In this document: positions 54,082 through 62,059 of the stretch, piece by piece
How the letters are laid out: each line of letters begins with the position of its first letter
How positions within the stretch are numbered: the stretch's first letter is position 1
Assembly: GCF_024331145.1 (NCBI RefSeq)
Contig: NZ_JANDJO010000004.1
Span: forward strand, 124,001-188,000
Reading direction: 5' to 3'
Source of the DNA: Shimia sp. CNT1-13L.2
GTDB lineage: Bacteria; Pseudomonadota; Alphaproteobacteria; Rhodobacterales; Rhodobacteraceae
DNA length: 64,000 nucleotides
Translations under genes and position numbers: made by a program
Notes under the pieces: model-generated
What the model saw: the letters and a program-made list of their open reading frames with translations, nothing else
The model's database searches: none
What the model was told of the DNA's origin: nothing

Positions 54082-54800
54082 CGCCAGATCGCCCGTCCCA
54101 TATCGAAGTGGTAGGACAGGACGTAGCCAAGGAATGACGAGAGCAGCATGGGCTCTGTCACGGTATAGGCCGCGTAAAGTGGCACGCTGATCGGGCCGAG
54201 ATCGTATCCCTTGATCACGAATAGAAAGAGATAGGCCACACCAAGGCAGACCGGCACCCAGATATAGACGCGCCGCAGGTTTCCGCCCCTTTTGTCCATG
54301 AAGCTGCGCCCCTCTTCCAGGGCACCGTGGCGGCGCGAAAGGAACTCCCCGAAGACGACGACGAAGGCCTGTGAGAAGAAGAAAAGGTAAGAGCCAACCA
54401 TGTGCATTTCATGGTGATCCGGAAAGCGGTAGTGGCTTAGCAAGACCATACCGACGCTGGCCATTGCCTGAAGCAGAACCACAATCAGGGAGAGCCAGAA
54501 GATGCCCCGATCCGTGGGACCGGTGCGCGCCTGTTCGCGCCATGCGCCGTAGACCAGTGCAGAGACACCAAAAAAAAGGATCGGAGCGCAGATCGCCATC
54601 CAGATGGCAAAGGGCTCACCCACCTGCGGGGCAGAGAGTGCGCGGCTGATGGTGGCCGGTTGCTCCGAGACATACTCGGGGTGCAGAACGGCGAACACGA
54701 TGCGGGCGCGGTAGATCAGGATGTTGACCACGACAATGACGAACCCCGTGCAGAGGATCGACAGCGCCAGAAGGCGCACGGTGAGGCGCGAGGGGATCAC
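54066..54800 (-). CDS. Membrane protein with FRAG1/DRAM/Sfk1-like features
   Basis: A 244-residue, six-helix membrane protein. The first helix follows SRLTVRLLALSILCTGFVIVVVNILIY, the middle has a HYRFPDHHEMHMVGSYLFFFSQAFVVVFGEF segment with clustered histidines, and the C-terminus is YVLSYHFDMGRAIWRYL. These fit the FRAG1/DRAM/Sfk1 fold, whose eukaryotic members include PGAP2 and Sfk1, linked to GPI-anchor remodelling and phosphoinositide handling. This resemblance is by eye and of low depth. The GTG at 54800 overlaps the stop of the ABC exporter (GTGA), giving tight coupling; a longer frame exists but has no ribosome-binding site. Confidence 0.6.
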   Translation of the reverse strand: MIPSRLTVRLLALSILCTGFVIVVVNILIYRARIVFAVLHPEYVSEQPATISRALSAPQVGEPFAIWMAICAPILFFGVSALVYGAWREQARTGPTDRGIFWLSLIVVLLQAMASVGMVLLSHYRFPDHHEMHMVGSYLFFFSQAFVVVFGEFLSRRHGALEEGRSFMDKRGGNLRRVYIWVPVCLGVAYLFLFVIKGYDLGPISVPLYAAYTVTEPMLLSSFLGYVLSYHFDMGRAIWRYLRA

Positions 54801-56497
54801 CCCGACACCTGTGTCGCGTGATGGTCCTGTCGCTGGTCCTGCACAACCCTGCCCGCTTCCATGCGGATCAGGCGATCGCATTTGTGGAACTGGTGTTCAT
54901 CATGTGTAATCGCGATGACCAACTGACCCGAAGCCGCGAGTTCTGGCACAAGAACGTCGTAGAAAAACGCCCGGTTGGCCGGGTCCTGATCGGCGGCAAA
55001 TTCATCCAGAACGATGATGGGGCGTTGTTCGGCCAGGGCAAGCGAGAGGGCCAGACGGCGTTTTTGGCCGGCGGACAGGGACAGCGACGAAAAGCGATCC
55101 TCGTGCATGTTGACGCGGTCAGACAGGTTCAGATCGGCGATGCGGCGCTCCATACGCTCGATTTCCTCAGAGCTGAGGCCATAGGCGCGTGGGAACAGGT
55201 AGAAACCGCTGAAGACCGACGAGAACAGCTCGCGGTAGGTATGGCGGCTTTGATCGTCCAGCGGCGCGCCATCAAGGTAGATTTCCCCCTGATCCGGGCG
55301 TCGCAGACCGGTGATGATGTCGAGCAGGGTGGTCTTGCCCGAGCCATTGCCACCACAGATGAAGATTGTTTCGCCGGGTGAGAAGGTAAGATCAACCGGG
55401 CCGAGGTGAAAGGTTTCCGCATCTTCGCGGCCGGGTTCGGACACGCTGGCAGAGATATTTTCGAGCCGGACTTCCCTGAAGGATGTCGGGGCGGGCTGAT
55501 CACTGTCGATGGAAGCTGACTGCGCATGTGTCAGGGCCTCTTCCACCTCGTGAATCCGGTTGAAGGAGTTTTCGGCGCTGGCAAGGATCGGCAGGGCGCC
55601 GAAGAAATATTCAATCGGTCCGTTGGTCAGGAAAATGATCGTCAGAACCTGGAACATCAGGGCCACGCTGCCGCCGGGCAGAACCGGCAGGAGGATGACG
55701 ACGAAACACAACAAAAGGATCACCGCGGTCTGCCCAAGGGCGGTGGAGGCCGCGAACATGCGTTCGGCATCAATTGTATGGCGGCTGGTGTCCTCGATGA
55801 TCTCGAGCGTCTCGCTTTCAAGCGCGGCGCGGCGGCTTTGGCGCAGACGCAGTTCTTTCCAGCCGGACAGCAGGTCGCGGACACGATCCCAATAGGCGGC
55901 GCGATCCTGCGATGCGCGATGCAGTCTGGTGCGGGCGGGCCGGTCGAAGAACTGGTAGCCCAGCGCGCCGATGACCATCGCCCCAACCGTGGCCATGCCG
56001 GTTTCCCAGCTGATCCAGAACAGGTAGGGCACCGCGAACAGGATGATGACCGTGGCCTCGACCGCGCCGATCACGGTGTTGATTGCGCCGGAGAGGTTGT
56101 CGACCTCGTGGGTGATCGCCTGATGCACCCGACCGTGTGGGCTGGACAACAGGAAATCAATATCGGCGCGGGTCAGGGTCTTGGTCAGACGGATGCGGGT
56201 CTTTTTGCGGATGCGTTCGATCAGGACATGGGTCCGCATTTTGAGGACATATCCGAAGGCCAGCATCAGCACCGCCGAAACCCCGATCCAGACTGCGGAC
56301 CAACCCACGCCCTGTTCCGCGGTCTTGGCTGTTTCGTTGATCGAAAACATCAGACCAGCGCGGCTGAGGCTGCTGAAAATCACCAGAAAGACAATCGGAT
56401 CGCGCATGATACCGCTGGTGACCAATAGGTAGCGCACCACCGGGGCCTTTTCGGCAAACATCCTGCCAATACCCTGCTTTTTGGATGAAGTAGTCAC
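54797..56497 (-). CDS. ABC exporter, fused membrane-ATPase half-transporter (PvdE/SyrD-like)
   Basis: A 566-residue half-transporter: an N-terminal six-helix exporter domain (about 1-330) fused to one ATPase domain with IFICGGNGSGKTTLLDIITGL (Walker A), SSLSLSAGQKRRLALSLALA (signature) and PIIVLDEFAADQDP (Walker B). It resembles cyclic-peptide/siderophore exporters of the PvdE and SyrD type; the ATP-dependent homodimer would flip or export a lipid or peptide. Starts with GTG at 56497 behind AAGGAATT. It is coupled to the FRAG1-like gene and stands in the middle of the glycolipid block, so it may move the finished lipid across the inner membrane. Confidence 0.88.
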   Translation of the reverse strand: MTTSSKKQGIGRMFAEKAPVVRYLLVTSGIMRDPIVFLVIFSSLSRAGLMFSINETAKTAEQGVGWSAVWIGVSAVLMLAFGYVLKMRTHVLIERIRKKTRIRLTKTLTRADIDFLLSSPHGRVHQAITHEVDNLSGAINTVIGAVEATVIILFAVPYLFWISWETGMATVGAMVIGALGYQFFDRPARTRLHRASQDRAAYWDRVRDLLSGWKELRLRQSRRAALESETLEIIEDTSRHTIDAERMFAASTALGQTAVILLLCFVVILLPVLPGGSVALMFQVLTIIFLTNGPIEYFFGALPILASAENSFNRIHEVEEALTHAQSASIDSDQPAPTSFREVRLENISASVSEPGREDAETFHLGPVDLTFSPGETIFICGGNGSGKTTLLDIITGLRRPDQGEIYLDGAPLDDQSRHTYRELFSSVFSGFYLFPRAYGLSSEEIERMERRIADLNLSDRVNMHEDRFSSLSLSAGQKRRLALSLALAEQRPIIVLDEFAADQDPANRAFFYDVLVPELAASGQLVIAITHDEHQFHKCDRLIRMEAGRVVQDQRQDHHATQVSG

Positions 56498-56530
56498 GAA
56501 AATTCCTTGCCCATCGACCTTGGGAGAACG

Positions 56531-57520
56531 CTAAACGGTTTCTTGTGAGGACGCCAGATTGTGTCCGCCGACGCGCCAGCGATCTGCATAATGGCGGATG
56601 GCAATCGTATTGTTGCGGGTTTCCGGCCCGCCTTCCCCGGCGTTGATCCGGCCCAGCGAGGTTTCCTTGAAATGCTTGAAGTCCTGCCACGGCAGATAGC
56701 TGAGGCCGTTGTTTGGCACCACGAGGCAGGGCGCGTTGCACAGGGCCGAGGTGCGCACGTCATCGGCAAGAAACGCGGCACGCGGGGTTTCCGAGAAATC
56801 GGTCATTTCTTCCAAGTCGAAGAAACGGGGGCGCACCAGATAGGCGAAGACACCCAGAAGGACATCAACCACTTCGGGTTGACGCAGGCGATGCCCCCGC
56901 AGGGGCGCGGGCGCGCGTTTCAGCAGGTTGTCCATGACCCGCGTTGGGCCATCGGTCAGGTCACCGGGCACGATCCAGCCCGCGTTGGTCAGGGCGGCAT
57001 CCGGCAAGCGGGAGGCGTGTTTCTCGACCTCTTCAAGCGTGTCGCGTGGATATATGCGGTCGTCGTCAACCACGAGGATCGGCTGGTCCGGGTTGTCAGA
57101 GGATAGCAAGGTTGGGATCAGCTTGGTCGCGGGCCCCCAGTCGCGACCACAACGGTGGATATCAACGCCTTGCAGGGCACTCAGATGGGGCGGCACCTCA
57201 TAGGCGCAATCTTCGCGCAGGGAATGATCGGGGATGTTCACAACGATCTTTTTCGGCGGGCGCGACTGGGCCAGAAGGCCTTTCAGCGCATAGTCGATGC
57301 GCGAAATGCGGCTTGGGATCGTTGTCAGGCTGATGATCGTGTCGGATTTCGCAGGGGAAGCGGCCCACTCTGCATCGAGTTGCGCCAGTGACTTTCGCGA
57401 CAGACGCCATTCGTGCAGAACGTCTCGAAAAAACCTTTCCCCTTCGAACAGGAACAGCAGCCGCCAGGCAAGGTAAACCGCCGCGATCAATAGGATAGCT
57501 GTCCAGATAACCCAACTCAT
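56531..57520 (-). CDS. Membrane-anchored glycosyltransferase-like protein with DDD motif
   Basis: A 329-residue protein anchored by one N-terminal helix (WVIWTAILLIAAVYLAWRLLFLF, residues 4-25). The remainder is a GT-A type domain: IISLTTIPSRI (62-72), KKIVVNIPDHS, DWGPATKLIPTLLS, and VVDDDRIYP with a D152-D154 metal triad. The substrate is unknown. It is divergent from the GINT1-like gene, 121 bases apart, and 33 bases upstream of the ABC exporter on its own strand. The ATG at 57520 has GGGGGACAGGG before it; a longer frame exists but lacks such a site. Confidence 0.78.
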   Translation of the reverse strand: MSWVIWTAILLIAAVYLAWRLLFLFEGERFFRDVLHEWRLSRKSLAQLDAEWAASPAKSDTIISLTTIPSRISRIDYALKGLLAQSRPPKKIVVNIPDHSLREDCAYEVPPHLSALQGVDIHRCGRDWGPATKLIPTLLSSDNPDQPILVVDDDRIYPRDTLEEVEKHASRLPDAALTNAGWIVPGDLTDGPTRVMDNLLKRAPAPLRGHRLRQPEVVDVLLGVFAYLVRPRFFDLEEMTDFSETPRAAFLADDVRTSALCNAPCLVVPNNGLSYLPWQDFKHFKETSLGRINAGEGGPETRNNTIAIRHYADRWRVGGHNLASSQETV

Positions 57521-57641
57521 CCCTGTCCCCCAGTTGCGCCCTTCCCGTGTAACAGGTGGCAGGCGCAGCGCAAACTGTCTCCTTTGGCGCAGGGTGGTAA
57601 AATGGTGCACAAGGGGGTTTAGTGGTCGGGAATTCCATTTC

Positions 57642-59303
57642 ATGACTCGGATTGCGATGACCAAGCCTCTTCCACTTTTCGTGACCGCTGCTGATGCGCG
57701 TTATTGGCGGTGCCTGCATCAACTGCTGCGTGCGGCTCAGCGCAAGGGCTGGACCGAACAGGCGGAGTGGGCGGCCTATGATCTTGGCATGGAAGCGGAA
57801 CAGAGGGCGCGGCTTGAGCGCGATTTTCCCTGGGTGCGATGGGAGACGTTTTCTTACGAGGGTCTGCCGGAACAATACGTCCCCTCGGCCGGGAGCTATG
57901 CCTGGAAAGCGCATCTTTTCTGGCCGGAGGTGGAACGCGCATCCGGCCCCGTGATCTGGATGGACAGCGCCAACCTGCCACTGGCGTCGCCGAGCGAGAT
58001 GCTGGATCACATCGATCAACATGGGATCTACTTATTGCATGGACAGGCCCCTTTGCAGGAACGCTGTGATCCGCGGGTGCTGGATGCTTTGGATGTCCCG
58101 CGCTGGACTTGGGGCACGCGCGAGTGTGTGACGGGCCTTGTGGGCGTGGATGCCGCCAACCCGGTGATGCGCGATTTCATGCGGCGCTGGTGTGAGTTGT
58201 CGGCCGACCCAGAGATCATCCGCCCAAAGGAGCGGATCGAGCGACACATGAACGATCAGGCGGTTCTGAATGCAATCATGGCCGAAGCAACCTGCAAGGG
58301 TGACGTCGTGCTCCCGCAGAAGGATGTCGACATCAGTTCGGGGCGCCCTGCGCGTTTTCTTTCGACGCGCAACAAGGTGCGGCCCAGTTTTCCAATCTGG
58401 GCAGACTGGTTTTCCCGCGCCTATTATCGCGTGAACAAGGTGCTGGATCAGTTTCTGCATCGGCTGGATGATTTCCACCTCGATCACAACCCGTTCTGGC
58501 GGATGTACAAGGAGTATTTCGGGGTGCACTACAAGGCGGCGGACGGGTCGGTGACCGACATGCCCTGCCCCTTTGGCCACTACTATGCCGATCCTTTCCT
58601 GATCGAACAGAATGGCGAGACATGGGCGTTCTTTGAAGACCTGAACTATTTCAAGGATCGCGCCACCATCGCGGCGATGCGTCTGGACGCAGGGCCATCA
58701 AAGGCCGTTCAGGTGCTTGATCCGGGGTGTCATGCCTCGTTCCCGTTCCTGTTCCGCCATGATGGCCAGCTGTGGATGCTGCCGGAAACCTGCAAGAACG
58801 GCACGTTGGAGCTGTGGCGGTGCATCGGGTTTCCAGATCGCTGGGAGAAGGTGCGCAATGTGTTTGAAGGCGTCAACTGCGCAGACAGCGTGATGCTTGA
58901 ACACGATGGGCGCTGGTGGCTGATCACCTCCATGGAATCGCCGATGGCAGGCGGCATGTACCGCTATCTTGCGATCTTCCACAGCGATGATCCGGTGACG
59001 GGGGATTGGCAGGCGCATCCGGTCAATAGCCAGGGTCTGGAAGTCACATCACGCTGCGGTACGGGGCGCAACGCGGGTGGCGTCCTGCGCAGTAAGGGGC
59101 GGCTCCTCAGGGCCGTTCAGTCCAGTCGGGACTATTATGGTCAGGGCATGCAGTTTCGCGAAATCACCACTTTGACACCCGAAGCGTTCGAGGAACGTGT
59201 TGTCCCGACACCTGACGACCTGCGCATGGCGGATCAGGAGGGCGTGCATCACCTGTCACGACTCGGGACGCTGACAATCTGGGACAAGCGCACACGGCAC
59301 TAA
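57642..59303 (+). CDS. Two-domain glycosyltransferase: DUF1647-like plus GINT1-like (inositolphosphoryl-ceramide glycosyltransferase) domain
   Basis: A 553-residue soluble protein of two parts. Residues about 10-240 look like DUF1647-type glycosyltransferases (LFVTAADARYWRCLHQLL, YAWKAHLFWPEVE, VIWMDSANLP). Residues about 310-525 match the C-terminal domain of plant glucosamine inositolphosphoryl-ceramide transferase GINT1: HYYADPFLIEQNGETWAFFED (314-333), CHASFPFLFRHDGQLWMLPET (363-382), TLELWRCIGFPDRWE, HDGRWWLI, GDWQAHPVN and LLRAVQSSRDYYGQGMQFREI. It lies beside serine-palmitoyltransferase and inositol genes, the context expected for glycosylation of an inositolphosphoryl-ceramide. ATG 57642 or 57657 may be the start. 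A weak hairpin follows the stop. Confidence 0.82.
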   Translation: MTRIAMTKPLPLFVTAADARYWRCLHQLLRAAQRKGWTEQAEWAAYDLGMEAEQRARLERDFPWVRWETFSYEGLPEQYVPSAGSYAWKAHLFWPEVERASGPVIWMDSANLPLASPSEMLDHIDQHGIYLLHGQAPLQERCDPRVLDALDVPRWTWGTRECVTGLVGVDAANPVMRDFMRRWCELSADPEIIRPKERIERHMNDQAVLNAIMAEATCKGDVVLPQKDVDISSGRPARFLSTRNKVRPSFPIWADWFSRAYYRVNKVLDQFLHRLDDFHLDHNPFWRMYKEYFGVHYKAADGSVTDMPCPFGHYYADPFLIEQNGETWAFFEDLNYFKDRATIAAMRLDAGPSKAVQVLDPGCHASFPFLFRHDGQLWMLPETCKNGTLELWRCIGFPDRWEKVRNVFEGVNCADSVMLEHDGRWWLITSMESPMAGGMYRYLAIFHSDDPVTGDWQAHPVNSQGLEVTSRCGTGRNAGGVLRSKGRLLRAVQSSRDYYGQGMQFREITTLTPEAFEERVVPTPDDLRMADQEGVHHLSRLGTLTIWDKRTRH

Positions 59304-59311
59304 ACCAACCC

Positions 59312-59333
59312 GCCCATCGCATTCGCAATGGGC
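59312..59333 (+). other. Hairpin after the GINT1-like gene
   Basis: GCCCATCGC (59312-59320) pairs with GCAATGGGC (59325-59333) with one mismatch and an ATTC loop. No T-tract follows, so it may be a weak or Rho-assisted terminator. Confidence 0.4.
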
Positions 59334-59427
59334 ACATGCAGTGTCGGTTTTCGCAAACAGATTTCGGAATCATGCAGGTGTGGGGCCGTTTGTCTCTTTT
59401 ACCGTAAGGGTCAAAGGAGACATCGCA

Positions 59428-60984
59428 ATGAACATGGAAACCCCTCGCACCCGTTCCCGCTCGGGCGGTCGCAGCGCCCGCCGCGCGGCACGTACGGCAC
59501 CCGATTTCGCAATGCTGCCCGGCCTGACCCGCAACATTCCCGTTTGCGAGGTCATGGACGGTAGCCAGGTTGAACGCATCCATAATGCGTCGATGGACAT
59601 TCTCGAAAACGTGGGCGTCCACTTCCGCGATCCGATTGCCTTGGAAGACTGGAAGCGCATTGGCGCCAAGGTGGTCGACGAAACCGTCTATCTTGACCGT
59701 GCGCTGGTGATGGACCTGATTTCGACGATCCCATCGGACTTTACCTACCACGCGCGCAACCCGGCCAAGAACGTGCGCCTTGGAGGCAAACATTCGATCT
59801 TTGTGCCGATGACCGGTGCGCCGTTCCTGCGTGACCTCGATGACGTGCGTCGCAACCCGACGCTCGACGATCTCGCCATGTTCCACAAGCTGGCGCATAT
59901 GTCCCCTGCGCTACATTCGTCAGCGCACCACATCGTCGAACCCTACGACCACCCGATTTCGCAACGGCACCTGCGCATCACCTATTCGTCGATGAAGTAC
60001 TCGGACAAGACCTTCATGGGCATGACTACCTCGCCCAAGAACGCCGAGGATGTCATGGACATGTGCGCAATCCTGTTCGGCGAGGATTTCCTTGAGGAAA
60101 ACCCGGTGACCACGGGCAACTGTAACGGCAACTCGCCGCTGGTGTGGGATGAGACGATGCTGGGGGCGATGCGGGCCTTCTGCAAACGCAACCAGCCGGT
60201 TCTGTGTTCACCCTTCGTGCTGGGTGGTGCCAACACGCCGGCATCTGTGGCAGCCTCCGTGGCGCAGCTGAATGCCGAGGCGCTTTCCGCCCTGGCCTAT
60301 ACGCAGGTGATCCGCCGCGGGGCGCCGGCGATCTATGGTCACTACCTGTCGACCGTGAGCATGAAGTCGGGCGCACCGATGGCAGGCACCCCCGAGATCA
60401 GCCTGATGAACTTTATGATCGGCCAGATGGCGCGATTCTATGACGTACCGTGGCGGACTTCGAACACCCTTGGCGGGGCCAAGACCTTTGATGCGCAGGC
60501 AGGGTACGAGAGTGCGACCACGCTGTCGTCGGTCATTCACGCGGGCGCCAACTATATCTGGCACTCGGCCGGTTGGAACGAGGCGGGTATGCACTGTTCG
60601 GTTGCCAAGTTCGTGGTGGATGCCGAGCAATGCGCGATGGCCTATCGCATGGCGGAAGGCCCGAAATGGGATGACTTTGACACCGCCGTGGGCGCCGTGC
60701 CTGATGTTGGTCCGGGCGGTCACTATCTTGGCCACCCGCACACGCAGGAAAACTTCCAGACCGCATTCTTCATGCCGGAATTGTTCGACAACAACTCGAT
60801 CGAGCAATGGGTGGCCGAAGGTAGTGTCGAGATCACCGAGCGCGCCTTGAACCACGCCCGCAAGCTGCTCAACGACTATGAAGAGCCGAAGCTGGACGAA
60901 GCCAAGAACGAAGCGCTTCTGGATTACATCGCGCGCCGCGAACGTGAAATCCCGGCAGCGGACGAGTTGAACCAGAGCTACTAA
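59428..60984 (+). CDS. MttB-superfamily corrinoid methyltransferase (non-pyrrolysine)
   Basis: A 518-residue protein of the trimethylamine-methyltransferase (MttB) family, which moves methyl groups from methylamines or betaines to a corrinoid protein. The barrel signatures are clear: MDILENVGVHFRDPIALEDWKRIGAKV, FLRDLDDVRRNPTLDDLAMFHKLAHMSP, TTGNCNGNSPLVWDETML and HAGANYIWHSAGWNEAGMHCS. The reading frame has no in-frame stop where archaeal MttB has pyrrolysine (UAG), so it is the glycine-betaine or other quaternary-amine type; the substrate cannot be read directly. ATG 59428 follows AAAGGAGAC. No corrinoid protein is adjacent. It ends in a strong terminator. Confidence 0.93.
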   Translation: MNMETPRTRSRSGGRSARRAARTAPDFAMLPGLTRNIPVCEVMDGSQVERIHNASMDILENVGVHFRDPIALEDWKRIGAKVVDETVYLDRALVMDLISTIPSDFTYHARNPAKNVRLGGKHSIFVPMTGAPFLRDLDDVRRNPTLDDLAMFHKLAHMSPALHSSAHHIVEPYDHPISQRHLRITYSSMKYSDKTFMGMTTSPKNAEDVMDMCAILFGEDFLEENPVTTGNCNGNSPLVWDETMLGAMRAFCKRNQPVLCSPFVLGGANTPASVAASVAQLNAEALSALAYTQVIRRGAPAIYGHYLSTVSMKSGAPMAGTPEISLMNFMIGQMARFYDVPWRTSNTLGGAKTFDAQAGYESATTLSSVIHAGANYIWHSAGWNEAGMHCSVAKFVVDAEQCAMAYRMAEGPKWDDFDTAVGAVPDVGPGGHYLGHPHTQENFQTAFFMPELFDNNSIEQWVAEGSVEITERALNHARKLLNDYEEPKLDEAKNEALLDYIARREREIPAADELNQSY

Positions 60985-60991
60985 GCACATT

Positions 60992-61016
60992 GAGGGGCCA
61001 CATCGGCCCCTCTTTT
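60992..61016 (+). terminator. Rho-independent terminator after the MttB-family gene
   Basis: GAGGGGCC (60992-60999) pairs perfectly with GGCCCCTC (61005-61012) around a 5-base loop and is followed by TTTT. It also lies just past the 3' end of the convergent LysR gene. Confidence 0.85.
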
Positions 61017-61017
61017 C

Positions 61018-61908
61018 CTAGGCGCCTTCGGCGGCGCAAACGAGCCAATCCCGCAGTAACAGAGCCTGTTTCGAGGCCCCCGTGGCGGCGCGAATATAGA
61101 ACTCGCGCGGTGCCGGTGCTTCGAGATCCATCAAGGGCACCAAGGCCCCGCTTTCCAGCATCGGCCGGGTTTCCTCGCGCCATCCCAGCACAACACCGAT
61201 CCCGTCCTGTGCCGCCTGAAGCGCGATGATGTAGTTGTTGAGATGCAAAAGATCGCCGAGCGGGCCTTCATAGCCGACCTCGCGGAACCAGACCGGCCAT
61301 GTTGTATAGACGTCCTCTGGTGAGTGCAGGTGAATGAGCGGCAGTTTCGCCAGCTCCTCAACCGAGGTAACGGGATGCTCGGCTGCGAACGCGGGACTGG
61401 CAAGAGGCACCATCACATCGCGGAACAGAAGCCGACAGTCGCCCGCATCTTCGGACATGTGACCATAGCGGATTTCAAGATCGGCGCGCGCGCCCTCGGG
61501 TTCAACATCGCTCAGTTCCTGAGTGACCCGGACGTTTGGAAACTCGCGCCAGAACCGCGCGAGCCGCGGAGTGAGCCAGAGGTAAGATAGGGCGGTTGTT
61601 GATGCGATGCGCACGCCCCGGTGCTCGGCCTGGTGGCGCAGCGCGGCTATCGCCTCGCCAATCTGGGAGAACCCCCGTTCAAGCGCGGCGTAGAGCATGG
61701 CCCCCTCGGGGTTCAGTTCCACCCCGCGCCGGTGCCTTTCGAACAGAACAAGGCCCAGCTCGGTTTCCAACCCCTTGATCTGATGGCTGACGGCGGCCGG
61801 GGTCACGTTCAACTCTCCCGCGGCACGTTTGAAACTGCGATGACGCGCGGCAGCCTCGAAGGCGTCCAGCGCGCTTAGCGGGGGCAGATCATAGTAGGTA
61901 CGGGCCAT
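61018..61908 (-). CDS. LysR-family regulator, GcvA-type
   Basis: A 296-residue LysR protein. The winged helix-turn-helix reads LSALDAFEAAARHRSFKRAAGELNVTPAAVSHQIKGLETELG (about residues 10-52), of the GcvA group, which often controls divergently placed metabolic genes. The effector domain has DLEIRYGHMSEDAGDC and GIGVVLGWREETRPML. ATG 61908 is preferred over a TTG-started longer frame. It is divergent from the 2-oxoglutarate oxygenase gene across 151 bases that contain inverted and direct repeats, and it most likely regulates that gene. Confidence 0.92.
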   Translation of the reverse strand: MARTYYDLPPLSALDAFEAAARHRSFKRAAGELNVTPAAVSHQIKGLETELGLVLFERHRRGVELNPEGAMLYAALERGFSQIGEAIAALRHQAEHRGVRIASTTALSYLWLTPRLARFWREFPNVRVTQELSDVEPEGARADLEIRYGHMSEDAGDCRLLFRDVMVPLASPAFAAEHPVTSVEELAKLPLIHLHSPEDVYTTWPVWFREVGYEGPLGDLLHLNNYIIALQAAQDGIGVVLGWREETRPMLESGALVPLMDLEAPAPREFYIRAATGASKQALLLRDWLVCAAEGA

Positions 61909-61968
61909 TACCTTCTCTAACTTGGATGTTTGCGCTTTCACCAAAGCACAAGGGACAGGATCACTCCA

Positions 61969-61997
61969 TAGATGAATCCATCTAAACTCAGATGAAT
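61969..61997. promoter_or_regulatory. Candidate LysR operator between divergent LysR and oxygenase genes
   Basis: A perfect inverted repeat TAGATG-AATC-CATCTA spans 61969-61984. The octamer AGATGAAT recurs exactly 20 bases apart at 61970 and 61990, two helical turns, placing repeated half-sites on one face of the DNA. This is the layout of LysR-type recognition and activation sites. Confidence 0.55.
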
Positions 61998-62059
61998 TTT
62001 TTCAGAATTGTCGGGCCGAACGCGCGAGGGCAGGTTCCCGCCACACACAGGAGACCGCA

